A stretch of 60,560 bases of DNA, from positions 1 to 60,560 of the forward strand of contig JAGWHU010000007.1 in NCBI GenBank assembly GCA_028866575.1. Reading direction: 5' to 3'. The position numbers and the translations under genes are program-made. A model generated the notes under the pieces. The model did not search any database, was not told where the DNA came from, and worked only from the letters and a program-made list of their open reading frames with translations. Position 1 is the stretch's first letter. Every line of letters starts with the position of its first letter. Source of the DNA: Candidatus Micrarchaeota archaeon (GTDB lineage: Archaea > Micrarchaeota > Micrarchaeia > Micrarchaeales > Micrarchaeaceae). Below are positions 25,467 to 33,505 of the stretch, piece after piece.

Positions 25467-26339
25467 TCACTTAGAGGAGAGCTTCCTTATGCCCCTCAGC
25501 TCCCTGTCAGGATCCACATCCAGCCCCATCTCCGACAATACCTGGAAAGGGTACACTATGGATATGTCGCTGAGAAGCCTCACCTCCCTCTCGAGCTTTA
25601 GCTCCCTTGCGAGCTTCATGTTGGCCTCTATGGACCACAGCACGTTGGAGAGTATGCCCCTAGCGAGCTTTAGAACATGCTCTCTCTCCACCACATTTTC
25701 AGCTATGAGCCTGCGCGCCTCCTCCGTGTCCCACCTCTCCGTCCCCTTGTCCTCGAATGCCTTGCTGAAGGAGCGCATGAATTCCGGCGACACGGGATAG
25801 AACACCTTGTAGAATATTATCCCGAAAGTGGCAGCGTAGGAGTAGCGGAGTATTATGCCCGTTGTTATGACCCTGTCGTGCCACGAGTCTATCTTTGATA
25901 TGCGCTCGAATGCCTTCTCGAGCGACTTGGGCTGCTCCCCCACAGAATGGCCCAGACCCTCGGCAAGGTTCTTCAGCGCGCGCGTGCGCCTCATGTCCAG
26001 GACGGATATCTCGAGGAAGCGCCTCTCGTATTCCGCGTTCCTGTCAAGCGACTTGGTGGCCCACGCCTCCTCTATGCGCGCCATGCTCTCCTCGCCGTAG
26101 AAGAATAGGTTGAGCAGCTTGAGCACCGACGCCATGTTGAACGTGGTCCCGTTCGGGAGCCTCACCTGCGTCTTGGTTATCTCCCCCTTCTTCCTCTTCA
26201 CATCGACAAGGCTTATTGCGTATTTGACTGCACTGATTGGGTTTTCCCTCACGTACCTGTACACGTACGGCCTCACCCACACCGGAAGCCTGTATTTCTC
26301 AAGCGCAGAATCCACCAGCCTGTCTGTCTGCAGATTCAA
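25467..26339 (-). CDS. Hypothetical helical protein at end of ABC operon
   Basis: A 290-residue all-helical protein. I do not recognise it. The sequence VITTGIILRYSYAATFGIIFYK contains a hydrophobic helix, and the central helices carry Glu, His and Arg in spacing that faintly recalls ferritin-like bundles, but no E-x2-H metal pair is certain. The TTG at 26339 follows GGTGGGC; a TTG 18 bases upstream is possible. It follows the CARDB gene closely in the same direction, so it probably belongs to the PadR-regulated operon. Confidence 0.6.
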   Translation of the reverse strand: MNLQTDRLVDSALEKYRLPVWVRPYVYRYVRENPISAVKYAISLVDVKRKKGEITKTQVRLPNGTTFNMASVLKLLNLFFYGEESMARIEEAWATKSLDRNAEYERRFLEISVLDMRRTRALKNLAEGLGHSVGEQPKSLEKAFERISKIDSWHDRVITTGIILRYSYAATFGIIFYKVFYPVSPEFMRSFSKAFEDKGTERWDTEEARRLIAENVVEREHVLKLARGILSNVLWSIEANMKLARELKLEREVRLLSDISIVYPFQVLSEMGLDVDPDRELRGIRKLSSK

Positions 26340-26375
26340 GTGCCCACCACTCTGCAATATACGCTTGATATCCTT

Positions 26376-28004
26376 TTATGTCTTTTTCTTTGATTGAGAC
26401 TTCCTGCTTGAGTATATCCTGAATGCGACGAAGGCTATTACGGCGATTACCACTGCGTATTCTATGTAGCTGATGTATCCGGAGGTGCCGCTCCTGCCAG
26501 TTCCAACATATGCGTAGTAGCCGTTGGATCCGGAGAACTGCTGGTTGACCGCTGCGTTCGGCTGCCTCCACTGCTCGAAGAGAGTGACTGGATAGTTCCC
26601 CAGGTTTCCAGAAGGGTCGACGCCGACGTAGAACGTAGCGTTAACGCTCTGGCCCGGCGCCAGCGAGTTTATGTATATGTTCGGGTTCACCGGCGTTATG
26701 GGGAATGTTGTCTGCAGGCTCAGTGTTACCTGCTCGGCCGCTATGTTCCCTGTGTTCTTGATGTGGAACGTTATGGGCTTGTACGCATCCCCGGGCTTTA
26801 TGCTTGTGGTAACGTTGGTTATGTTGAATACCGCAGATTTCTGTATGTTTATGGGTATGTACTGCAGCTGCGTGAAGTTGTCGTTGTAGTTGGAGCTGTA
26901 GTACTTCAGCGAGACGGGGAGCGAGAAGGAGTTGCTGCTGAGGGACCTGTTGGCGTTTATGTAAACAGTCATCGTCGTGGAGTTCTTCGGGCCTAGCGAT
27001 GCTATGAAGAACTGGGATATGCTCCCGATTTCAACCCCGGGCCCGTTCAGGAAGCTTGCTGTCAGGTTCTTTGCCGTGCCAAGGCCGGTATTCTGAAGCT
27101 GCACGGTGAGAGTCTGGTTGCCCCCGGCATACAGGTTCGTCGGCGTGGCGCTGGCTATGCTGGCCACGACGTTCGGCTGGTTTATTATTATGTCAAGCAA
27201 AAGGCTTGTGTTCTCGGTAACTGCGTTTCCCGACTGCGCGACATATGATATGGTCGCGTTTACAGGGTAGGTGCCGTTGCTTATGCTGATGGACGGCTGC
27301 AGATTGGCGGTGAATGTGGCCGTGCCGTCGGGGCTTATGGACCCGAGGTTGAACTGCTCAGTTCCGAAAACCTTGAAGTACTGCGAGTCGTGCAGCGTCA
27401 CGGTCACGTTGTTTGCTACGTCGGTTCCGGGATTCACCGCACTCATCTGCATGCTTGTGGATTGCCCCGGGGAGAGCATGGACGAGGGATTTGCGCTGAG
27501 CTTTATCACAGGGGTGCCGTAGACGTAGAAGCTTATCGGGATTTCCGCTGATGCGGGAAGCCTCGTTACGCCGCTGTAGCTGTTCGGCTGGTCGGTCTGG
27601 TAGTTCGCGACCACGTCTATAGTGTATTCCCCTGCATGCAGGGTAGAGGGTATGTGCACCGAATAGGTGAATGTGTCAAGCCCCACTCCCCCGCCGTAGA
27701 GCCCCGTGCCTATCGCGTCTATTATGGAGGTGCTTGACGGCGATACGTTTATTATCGGGTTCTGCGCGGTAAGCTGCAGGTTCACGTTGTAAAGCGTGGA
27801 CGAGTATGAATTGTAAAGCTGCAGCATTATCGTGGCGTTGCTTCCTGCCACTACAGGCTGCGGCGATATCCTCAGATTGACGATGGACAGCGCCCCGTCC
27901 CCGACCGAAACCGCGCCCGCAGCGCCCATCGCAAGGACTGGCGCAAACATGGAAACCAGAAGGATTACCCTTATCATCTCTTTAGCTCTCATTTCATTCA
28001 CCAT
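26376..28004 (-). CDS. CARDB/COG1361-type surface protein
   Basis: A 542-residue exported protein. It has an N-terminal signal (about 10-30, VILLVSMFAPVLAMG) and at least four Ig-like CARDB-type domains of about 110 residues, each opening with a phrase like ISPQPVVAGSNATI, LSANPSSMLSPGQS or ATPTNLYAGGNQTL. A C-terminal membrane helix (AVVIAVIAFVAFRIY) and a Lys-rich tail follow. Its position 6 bases after the ABC permease gene is typical of COG1361 proteins linked to export transporters. It may present or accept the transported substrate outside. Confidence 0.83.
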   Translation of the reverse strand: MVNEMRAKEMIRVILLVSMFAPVLAMGAAGAVSVGDGALSIVNLRISPQPVVAGSNATIMLQLYNSYSSTLYNVNLQLTAQNPIINVSPSSTSIIDAIGTGLYGGGVGLDTFTYSVHIPSTLHAGEYTIDVVANYQTDQPNSYSGVTRLPASAEIPISFYVYGTPVIKLSANPSSMLSPGQSTSMQMSAVNPGTDVANNVTVTLHDSQYFKVFGTEQFNLGSISPDGTATFTANLQPSISISNGTYPVNATISYVAQSGNAVTENTSLLLDIIINQPNVVASIASATPTNLYAGGNQTLTVQLQNTGLGTAKNLTASFLNGPGVEIGSISQFFIASLGPKNSTTMTVYINANRSLSSNSFSLPVSLKYYSSNYNDNFTQLQYIPINIQKSAVFNITNVTTSIKPGDAYKPITFHIKNTGNIAAEQVTLSLQTTFPITPVNPNIYINSLAPGQSVNATFYVGVDPSGNLGNYPVTLFEQWRQPNAAVNQQFSGSNGYYAYVGTGRSGTSGYISYIEYAVVIAVIAFVAFRIYSSRKSQSKKKT

Positions 28005-28010
28005 TGAACA

Positions 28011-29150
28011 TCATTCTATCCTTGTCTTGAAGACCTTGATTGCGAGTATCGTGGAAACCACGATGAACACCGCGAGCACTGCAAGGTCAAGCTCTATCGT
28101 AGCTATAGGATAATAGCCGTTCATCATCACGTCCCTTATGCCGGTGGTGACGTATGTGAGCGGGTCCACAACGCTCACCGGCTGCAGCCAAGCAGGCAGC
28201 GTGCTGACAGGGGAGAACGCCCCGGACACGAACCACAGCGGCAGCGTTATGGTCTGCGCAGCTATCGCGTATACCTCGACCTTGTTTATCCTCGACGCAA
28301 GCGCGCTTGTGAGCGCGCTGAACCCGAATGCTGCGATGAGCGACAGCAGGAGTATCCATATCACCCCGACAGCGCCCATCGCTATGTTTATACCGAACAG
28401 GAATATCAGCCCGAACATTACTATTGAGTTCACCACCCCCGTAGTAGTTCCAGCAAGCATCTTGCTGAGCACCAGCGCGGTCCTTTGAACAGGGGTTATA
28501 AGAAACGCCTTGAGGTTGCCGAAGTCCCTGTCCTGGATTATGGACATGCCGCCGCCGAACATGCTTCCGAACACTATCACCATCCCGAAGAGCCCGCCTG
28601 CGACGAACGTCTTGTAGTTCCCTTGGGTGCCGTACGTAGGATTGAGCGTTACGGTGCTTACCGGAGGGGCGTTGCTGAGGAGGAAGCCCTGCTGCAGCGC
28701 CGCGCTGGTCCTTGCGCCGAACTGTGAGGCGGTTACGCTGATCTGCTGGAGCGAGCTCCCGAGATTGGCGAAATTGTTGGCATAATAAACATAAACGGAC
28801 GGGCTAGTAGATGAGGCCGTTCCGCTGCCAGGGAATCCGGGCAGTATTACAACGACTACGTCTATCCTCCCGGCGCTGAGGTCCTTCAGGGCCTGGTACT
28901 CCGTTGTCACGCCCTTCAACGACACGAAGTTCTGCTGCTGCAGGTTGTTCATGAACTGGACAGACTGGGGATTGTTGGCGTAGTTGACAACTTCAATGGG
29001 CACGTTCTTCGGCGCGGAGTTTATGCTGCCGAATATGAGAAGCAGTATGAGCGGGAATATTATGGCCCTTATGAGGTTGGTCCTGAGGTTTGCCTTGTAT
29101 ATGAGCAATTCCCTCTTGTAAAGCGTAATGGTGTCGTTCAGTAGCCCCAC
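28011..29150 (-). CDS. ABC-2 type transporter permease
   Basis: A 379-residue permease. One helix near the N-terminus (about 26-45) precedes a large external domain (about 50-170) and is followed by five helices in the C-terminal half (GMVIVFGSMFGGGMSI, FGLIFLFGINIAMGAVGVIW, and others), the ABC-2 plan. The GTG at 29150 follows AGGTGATC and lies 4 bases after the ATPase stop. With the ATPase it should export a drug, lipid or surface component. Confidence 0.9.
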   Translation of the reverse strand: MGLLNDTITLYKRELLIYKANLRTNLIRAIIFPLILLLIFGSINSAPKNVPIEVVNYANNPQSVQFMNNLQQQNFVSLKGVTTEYQALKDLSAGRIDVVVVILPGFPGSGTASSTSPSVYVYYANNFANLGSSLQQISVTASQFGARTSAALQQGFLLSNAPPVSTVTLNPTYGTQGNYKTFVAGGLFGMVIVFGSMFGGGMSIIQDRDFGNLKAFLITPVQRTALVLSKMLAGTTTGVVNSIVMFGLIFLFGINIAMGAVGVIWILLLSLIAAFGFSALTSALASRINKVEVYAIAAQTITLPLWFVSGAFSPVSTLPAWLQPVSVVDPLTYVTTGIRDVMMNGYYPIATIELDLAVLAVFIVVSTILAIKVFKTRIE

Positions 29151-29154
29151 ATGA

Positions 29155-30150
29155 TCACCTTTTCCACATCTTGTTCCTGTTTGCAGTTGCCGCATCCTCC
29201 GAAGTGGAATCCCTTATCTGCGATCCAGTGAGCTTGAGGAAGGCGTCGTCGAGCGTCGGGAGGTGCGCGCTTATCGCAAGCACAGGTATCTTCTTGTCCT
29301 CGATGTCGTTGGTTATGTTCCTGAACAGCCTTGAGGAGTTGGCCCCGAGGGCGCCTATTATCTTGTCGCCCTTTATCTCCGGGTCAACCCCGTATTTCTT
29401 CAATATCCTTACGATGTTCTCTATGTCGCCGTGCCTGGCGACTATTTCAAGGATGTTGCCGGTGCTCACCATCGCCTTGAGCTCCGACGCGGTGCCTATC
29501 GCCTTTATCTTTCCGTGGTCTATTATCGCTATCCTTTCGCACAGCGCGTCAGCCTCCTCGAGGTACTGCGTAGTAAGTATTATCGTGACGCCGCTCTTGT
29601 TCAGCTCCCTTATCCTGTCCCACAGCTGGTTCCTGTTCTGTACGTCAAGGCCGGTTGTCGGCTCGTCCAGTATCAGTATCGGTGGGTTGTGCACCATGGA
29701 CTTCACCAGCTCCAGCCTCCTTTTCATGCCCCCGGAAAATGTGCCTGCCTTCTTGTCTGCAAAATCCATGAGGTCGGCGTCATGAAGCGCCTCTGCAACC
29801 CTCTTTTTCTCCGTTACAGGATCAACCTGGTACAGCTCTGCGAACAGCTCCAGGTTCTGCCTTGCGGTAAGCTCGTTTTCAACAACCGTCTCCTGCGTCA
29901 TCAGGCCTATCGATTGCTTTATGCTGTTTATGTGCTCCTGGTTGTTTATCCCGTTCACGAATATGGTTCCGCTGGTCTGCTTGAGAAGCCCGAGCACCAC
30001 GTTGAGCAGAGTGGTCTTGCCGGCGCCGTTGGGCCCGAGCAGGCCGAATACCTCGCCCTCCTTGATGCTGAGGTCTATGCCGCCGAGTGCGGTGAAGTCC
30101 CCGAATTTCTTTACCAGGCCGTTCACCTCTATTATGTTTTTTGCAGCCAC
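29155..30150 (-). CDS. ABC transporter ATP-binding protein
   Basis: A 331-residue ATPase of the drug/ABC-2 export class (CcmA-like). Walker A GPNGAGKT is at 39-46, signature FSGGMKRRL at 138-146 and Walker B ILILDEPTT at 158-166; the H-loop lies beyond TTQYLEEAD. The C-terminal 90 residues form the accessory domain found in DrrA-like proteins. GTG start, 4 bases after the PadR stop. It pairs with the permease downstream. Confidence 0.94.
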   Translation of the reverse strand: MAAKNIIEVNGLVKKFGDFTALGGIDLSIKEGEVFGLLGPNGAGKTTLLNVVLGLLKQTSGTIFVNGINNQEHINSIKQSIGLMTQETVVENELTARQNLELFAELYQVDPVTEKKRVAEALHDADLMDFADKKAGTFSGGMKRRLELVKSMVHNPPILILDEPTTGLDVQNRNQLWDRIRELNKSGVTIILTTQYLEEADALCERIAIIDHGKIKAIGTASELKAMVSTGNILEIVARHGDIENIVRILKKYGVDPEIKGDKIIGALGANSSRLFRNITNDIEDKKIPVLAISAHLPTLDDAFLKLTGSQIRDSTSEDAATANRNKMWKR

Positions 30151-30154
30151 AGGA

Positions 30155-30529
30155 CTACCCCAGTATCTTGACGAGCTCCCTCATGCTTTTCATGAAAAGC
30201 CCCTTTGATTCCTTGAGGGCATTGCTCCCCTTTGCGGTTATTTTGTAATAGTTCTTAAGCTTGCCGCCGTCTATCCTCGCATCCAGCTTTATGTAGCCGG
30301 ATTTCTCCAGAGCCTTCACCGTGTTGTATATGTCGTTCTTGGGATCCGTGCTGTATTTCTTGAGGAACATGGAGAACCTGCTTGCATTCAGCTCCTTGAT
30401 CAGGGCATACGAGTATATTTCGCCGCGCTCTATCCTCTTCAACAGCACGATCTTGAGCACGGTCCTCGCCATGTCCTTCGTCATGAACGGGTGCTCGTAC
30501 TTGTACTTCTGCGCAGCTGGCTTCGCCAC
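30155..30529 (-). CDS. PadR-family regulator of the ABC operon
   Basis: A 124-residue PadR-like winged helix. IERGEIYSYALIKELN and DIYNTVKALEKSGYIKLD are the recognition helix and wing region, followed by YYKITAKGSNALKE. It is the first gene of the ABC operon and sits just below an 18-bp perfect palindrome in its own promoter, so it probably represses itself and the transporter and is relieved by a transported compound. GTG start preceded by GGGGGGT. Confidence 0.87.
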   Translation of the reverse strand: MAKPAAQKYKYEHPFMTKDMARTVLKIVLLKRIERGEIYSYALIKELNASRFSMFLKKYSTDPKNDIYNTVKALEKSGYIKLDARIDGGKLKNYYKITAKGSNALKESKGLFMKSMRELVKILG

Positions 30530-30543
30530 ATTAACCCCCCAGT

Positions 30544-30561
30544 TAGTTTAAATTTAAACTA
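30544..30561. promoter_or_regulatory. Perfect palindrome at PadR-ABC promoter
   Basis: TAGTTTAAATTTAAACTA is an 18-bp perfect inverted repeat 15-32 bases before the PadR GTG, next to the AT-rich promoter (AATTAATATAG on the minus strand). A half-site-like TTTAAAACT follows within 20 bases. It is the obvious candidate operator for the PadR protein. Confidence 0.65.
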
Positions 30562-30595
30562 TATTAATTTAAAACTAAAAGTATATATATCTTTT

Positions 30596-30614
30596 TGGCA
30601 CAGGAGCTTTGCAC
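30596..30614. repeat. Left 19-bp direct repeat of the element
   Basis: TGGCACAGGAGCTTTGCAC, identical to 34292-34310. At the right copy the sequence continues into a hairpin-forming GGCAC...GTGCC arrangement (34293-34323), suggesting the original target was a small hairpin. Confidence 0.8.
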
Positions 30615-30657
30615 GAGAAAGCCATTTTGCACGAAAACTCTCCTTCTTGCACGAAAA
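30611..30657 (+). repeat. GCACGAAAA motif cluster, left end
   Basis: Three copies at 30611-30619 (GCACGAGAA), 30629-30637 and 30649-30657, about 18-20 bases apart, roughly two helical turns. Two more copies, in inverted orientation to each other, lie near the right end. Such end-clustered motifs often bind a recombinase or transposase. Confidence 0.65.
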
Positions 30658-30747
30658 GTCAAAAATTCATGATTAGGTGAACCTATGGTAACTAATATAG
30701 ATTTGATTAGACCAAAAAATAATAAGATATACAAGAGGGTAAGACCC

Positions 30748-31635
30748 ATGACTGTTTGTTTAAGCGTAATATGCGATAGCGGCACATATCCGAGAATTGT
30801 ATTTTGTGCAGATAGACAAGTAACTGCTGGTGGTTTAACATTTGAACAAGCACGTGCAAAATTCGCTTTGGCTTCAAGAAAATGTACTAATTGCGTCATA
30901 TTAAACGCTGGTGATGGGTATAATGCCGACAAAATACTTGTCAGAGTAGGTGATTTCCTTGATGGAGAGATATCTAAAGGTAGGATATTCACTATAATGG
31001 AAATTTCTGAACTTATAAGGAAAGAAACAGAACATCTTAGAAACGAAAGGATAAATGCACAAATTCTTAATCCACGTGGTTTAAACTTAGAAACATTTTA
31101 CAAAAATTTAAAGAAATATCCAGAAACTTTTTGGAAAAATGTAGACGAAGAAATTAAGAAGTACTCTGTAGATACGAATTTCTTAGTTGTAGGGTTTGAC
31201 ATAATGGAAAACGGTAAAAAATATCTCGCACACATAAATCTCATAAATGAAAATGGTGAAATAGAGATATTAGACGGAGATGGGTTTGGGATAATAGGAA
31301 TGGGTAATCTTATGTCCTTGCCAGAGATAACAAAAGAAGCATATCAACTTACAACCCCCTTAAGTGAAGCCATTGTAAAAGTTTATTGGGCAAAAAAATC
31401 TGCTGAAAGAGTTTTAACTGTAGGACATAAATCAACAGATTTAGGAGTTATGTGGTGCATTTCAGATAAAGATGGGAATGTAATAGTACAAGGCACTATG
31501 CTACAGCCTGAATTTCTAAAAGAACTTGATAAAAGCTATGAAGCCTCAAATCAGAAAATGCATGAATCAATAGTAGAAATAGAAAAAAATATCGAAGACA
31601 TATTCGCTGGTAAAAAAACACTATCAATACATTAA
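30748..31635 (+). CDS. Proteasome-like Ntn hydrolase
   Basis: A 295-residue protein with the N-terminal-nucleophile fold of 20S proteasome beta, HslV and Anbu. Starting at ATG 30748 the protein reads MTVCLSVICDSG, so removal of Met exposes a Thr1 nucleophile. ADRQVT at about residue 20 after Thr1 and the lysine of ARAKFAL at about 37 correspond to the Asp17 and Lys33 positions of the proteasome. A GAGGGT ribosome site precedes this ATG, arguing against the longer frame from 30685. The C-terminal 60 residues are helical and unlike HslV. It is not the cell's core proteasome; its cargo position suggests a role in the element's biology. Confidence 0.75.
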   Translation: MTVCLSVICDSGTYPRIVFCADRQVTAGGLTFEQARAKFALASRKCTNCVILNAGDGYNADKILVRVGDFLDGEISKGRIFTIMEISELIRKETEHLRNERINAQILNPRGLNLETFYKNLKKYPETFWKNVDEEIKKYSVDTNFLVVGFDIMENGKKYLAHINLINENGEIEILDGDGFGIIGMGNLMSLPEITKEAYQLTTPLSEAIVKVYWAKKSAERVLTVGHKSTDLGVMWCISDKDGNVIVQGTMLQPEFLKELDKSYEASNQKMHESIVEIEKNIEDIFAGKKTLSIH

Positions 31636-31639
31636 GTAA

Positions 31640-31807
31640 TCATTTCTTTTTTTTCTTAATTATTAGAATACCATTCTCTATTCTTGCATCTAAAACTTGC
31701 CCAGCTTTCCATTCTAACTTTTTAACTTCTTCAGGTGGTATTGTTATAACCCATTTAATGTACTCTTTTGTCCCTATCTTACGGGAAAGCCGTTTTTGTA
31801 GTTGCAT
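31640..31807 (-). CDS. AbrB/MazE-like small DNA-binding protein
   Basis: A 55-residue protein with the swapped-hairpin pattern of AbrB/SpoVT/MazE proteins: WVITIPPEEVKKLEWKAGQVLDARIENGILIIKK-type layout of a strand, a short helix, then two strands. Such proteins bind palindromic DNA as dimers. It is divergent from the transposase gene, with four TTAGGTRCCTAA-type sites between them, so it is a strong candidate to repress both promoters. It is below the size limit of common gene finders. Confidence 0.7.
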   Translation of the reverse strand: MQLQKRLSRKIGTKEYIKWVITIPPEEVKKLEWKAGQVLDARIENGILIIKKKKK

Positions 31808-31814
31808 AATGTAT

Positions 31815-31899
31815 TTAGGTGCCTAAAGCTTTAAAAGCCTTTGGTTTAGGTACCGAAAGGTATATATGTCTTAGGTACCTAATAATATTAGGTGCCTAA
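31815..31899. promoter_or_regulatory. Array of TTAGGTRCCTAA palindromes
   Basis: Near-identical 12-bp palindromes lie at 31815-31826 (TTAGGTGCCTAA), 31846-31857 (TTAGGTACCGAA, imperfect), 31871-31882 (TTAGGTACCTAA) and 31888-31899 (TTAGGTGCCTAA). They surround a TATATATG promoter element, and the last one abuts the transposase ATG. Binding there would block both divergent genes. Confidence 0.8.
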
Positions 31900-31900
31900 T

Positions 31901-33097
31901 ATGATAGCACAAACAAACTTAAGAAGACAAAGAGGTTATGAGATAGCTCAACAAAAGACAATAAAGATAATAAAGTCTGGCTGGCTTGTAGAGTCTCAAT
32001 CAGGGAATGGATTTTATAAAGTATCAAATGAATTTATCTGCAACTGTCCAGACTCAGAACTGCATAAAGAGACCTGCAAACATGCTTTTGCAGTTAGATA
32101 TTATCTAAATATTGAAAAAAGAAGTATGCATGGTCTTGAAACTCACAAAATACCACTTACTTACTCACAAGCGTGGACTACCTATAATCAAGCACAAATG
32201 TCAGAAGGCAAGCTATTTTATGAACTTTTAAGAGATTTAGTAAAAGATTTGGAAGACCCTTTAAACAAGCAGAAAACGGGCAGACCACGTATGAAATTCA
32301 ATGATACTATGTACCTTGCAATAGCCAAAGTGTATTCCCAATTGTCCTGCAGAAGGGCTAATTCCTTATTTGGAATAGTACGAGATAGAGGCTTTGTAAA
32401 AGAGATACCACATTTCAATGCTTTATCAGTAGTCCTAAATAGAGCAGATATAACACCTATTCTGCAAGAGTTAATAGCTACTACATCAGCCCCTTTAAAA
32501 TCTGTAGAAGTCGCCTTTGCAGTAGATAGCTCTGGATTTAGGACACGTTCTTTCAGTCCTTATGTTGATGATAAGTACGGTATAAAAAGAGAACATAAAT
32601 GGATTAAGGCACATATCTGCGTTGGCACAAAGACAAACGTAATAACGGCACTAAAGATAACAGAAGGTTATAGTGCCGATTCAAAGGAATTCATACAGTT
32701 AGCACAGACAACAAAGGATAATGGCTTTGATATACAAGAAATCTCGGCAGATAAAGCATATAGCAGTAGAGAGAATTTCTCGTATATAGACAGCATTGGC
32801 GGTACTGCCTTCATACCGTTCAAATCAAACTCAAGAGCAAAACCAAAGGGAAGTAGGATTTGGAATAAGATGTATCATTATTTCAATATGAATAAGGACG
32901 AGTTTATGTTGCATTATCATAAGAGAAGTAATGTAGAGAGTACTTTTGCGTCTATAAAAAGGAAGTTAGGCGATACCTTAAAATCAAAAAATAGGACATC
33001 ACAGATTAATGAATTGCTGTGTAAAATAATCGCATACAATATTACTGTTTTGATTCAGGAAATGTATGAATTGGGTATGACTATTGATTTACAATAA
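31901..33097 (+). CDS. SWIM zinc-finger DDE transposase
   Basis: A 398-residue transposase. The N-terminal SWIM finger has Cys47, Cys49, Cys59 and His61 (ICNCPD...ETCKHAF). The catalytic triad of an RNase H-fold DDE enzyme is visible as Asp209 (AVDSSGF), Asp284 (SADKAYSS) and Glu346 (KRSNVESTF); the last has the Y/R-E-x6-R/K style of the IS4/IS5 group. The frame appears intact. The ATG at 31901 is chosen over a GTG 9 bases upstream, which lies in the operator. No inverted repeats immediately flanking this single gene were found; the larger element has its own ends. Confidence 0.85.
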   Translation: MIAQTNLRRQRGYEIAQQKTIKIIKSGWLVESQSGNGFYKVSNEFICNCPDSELHKETCKHAFAVRYYLNIEKRSMHGLETHKIPLTYSQAWTTYNQAQMSEGKLFYELLRDLVKDLEDPLNKQKTGRPRMKFNDTMYLAIAKVYSQLSCRRANSLFGIVRDRGFVKEIPHFNALSVVLNRADITPILQELIATTSAPLKSVEVAFAVDSSGFRTRSFSPYVDDKYGIKREHKWIKAHICVGTKTNVITALKITEGYSADSKEFIQLAQTTKDNGFDIQEISADKAYSSRENFSYIDSIGGTAFIPFKSNSRAKPKGSRIWNKMYHYFNMNKDEFMLHYHKRSNVESTFASIKRKLGDTLKSKNRTSQINELLCKIIAYNITVLIQEMYELGMTIDLQ

Positions 33098-33445
33098 GCA
33101 AAGAATACCCCCTATCAAACTAATAATTGGTAATATTAAAAGAATTGGAAGTGTATAAAATCCTACCATGCTAAATAACGAAAATATAATTCCTATTATA
33201 GACCAAATCTTTTTAACCGACTTTAATCCTGTACTCAAAATAGCCCCAGAGATTATAGTCATTAAGCTACCAAGTATTAGAAATAAAGATAAATCCTTAA
33301 AATCAAAACCAGCAAGATATAAAACTCCTGGAGCAGAATTTACACTATCAATAAAAAGATTCAAACCCATCAAGAATGTTAATATACCAGCTATAATAAG
33401 TAGAAAAGCACCTATGGTTAATAGGGATACACTTTTATCAGCCAT
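33089..33445 (-). CDS. Four-helix membrane protein
   Basis: A 118-residue protein with four hydrophobic helices (about 8-30, 45-70, 78-95 and 98-116). The loops are short, with KSVKK between helices 3 and 4 marking the cytosolic side. It resembles generic small DUF membrane proteins. Its 3' end overlaps that of the transposase by 9 bases. Function unknown; part of the integrated element. Confidence 0.6.
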   Translation of the reverse strand: MADKSVSLLTIGAFLLIIAGILTFLMGLNLFIDSVNSAPGVLYLAGFDFKDLSLFLILGSLMTIISGAILSTGLKSVKKIWSIIGIIFSLFSMVGFYTLPILLILPIISLIGGILCLL

Positions 33446-33505
33446 GTTATAAAATCAATACTTAAGCTTTTAAAGGTTTAGCACGTCCATTATTAATATT
33501 AAAAG

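Noticed and set aside
25467-26339. Calling the helical protein a ferritin
   Set aside because: Metal-binding E-x2-H pairs are not convincing by eye.
31815-31899. CRISPR array
   Set aside because: The repeats are short 12-bp palindromes with irregular 4- to 19-base gaps, which fit operators; no cas genes are present.
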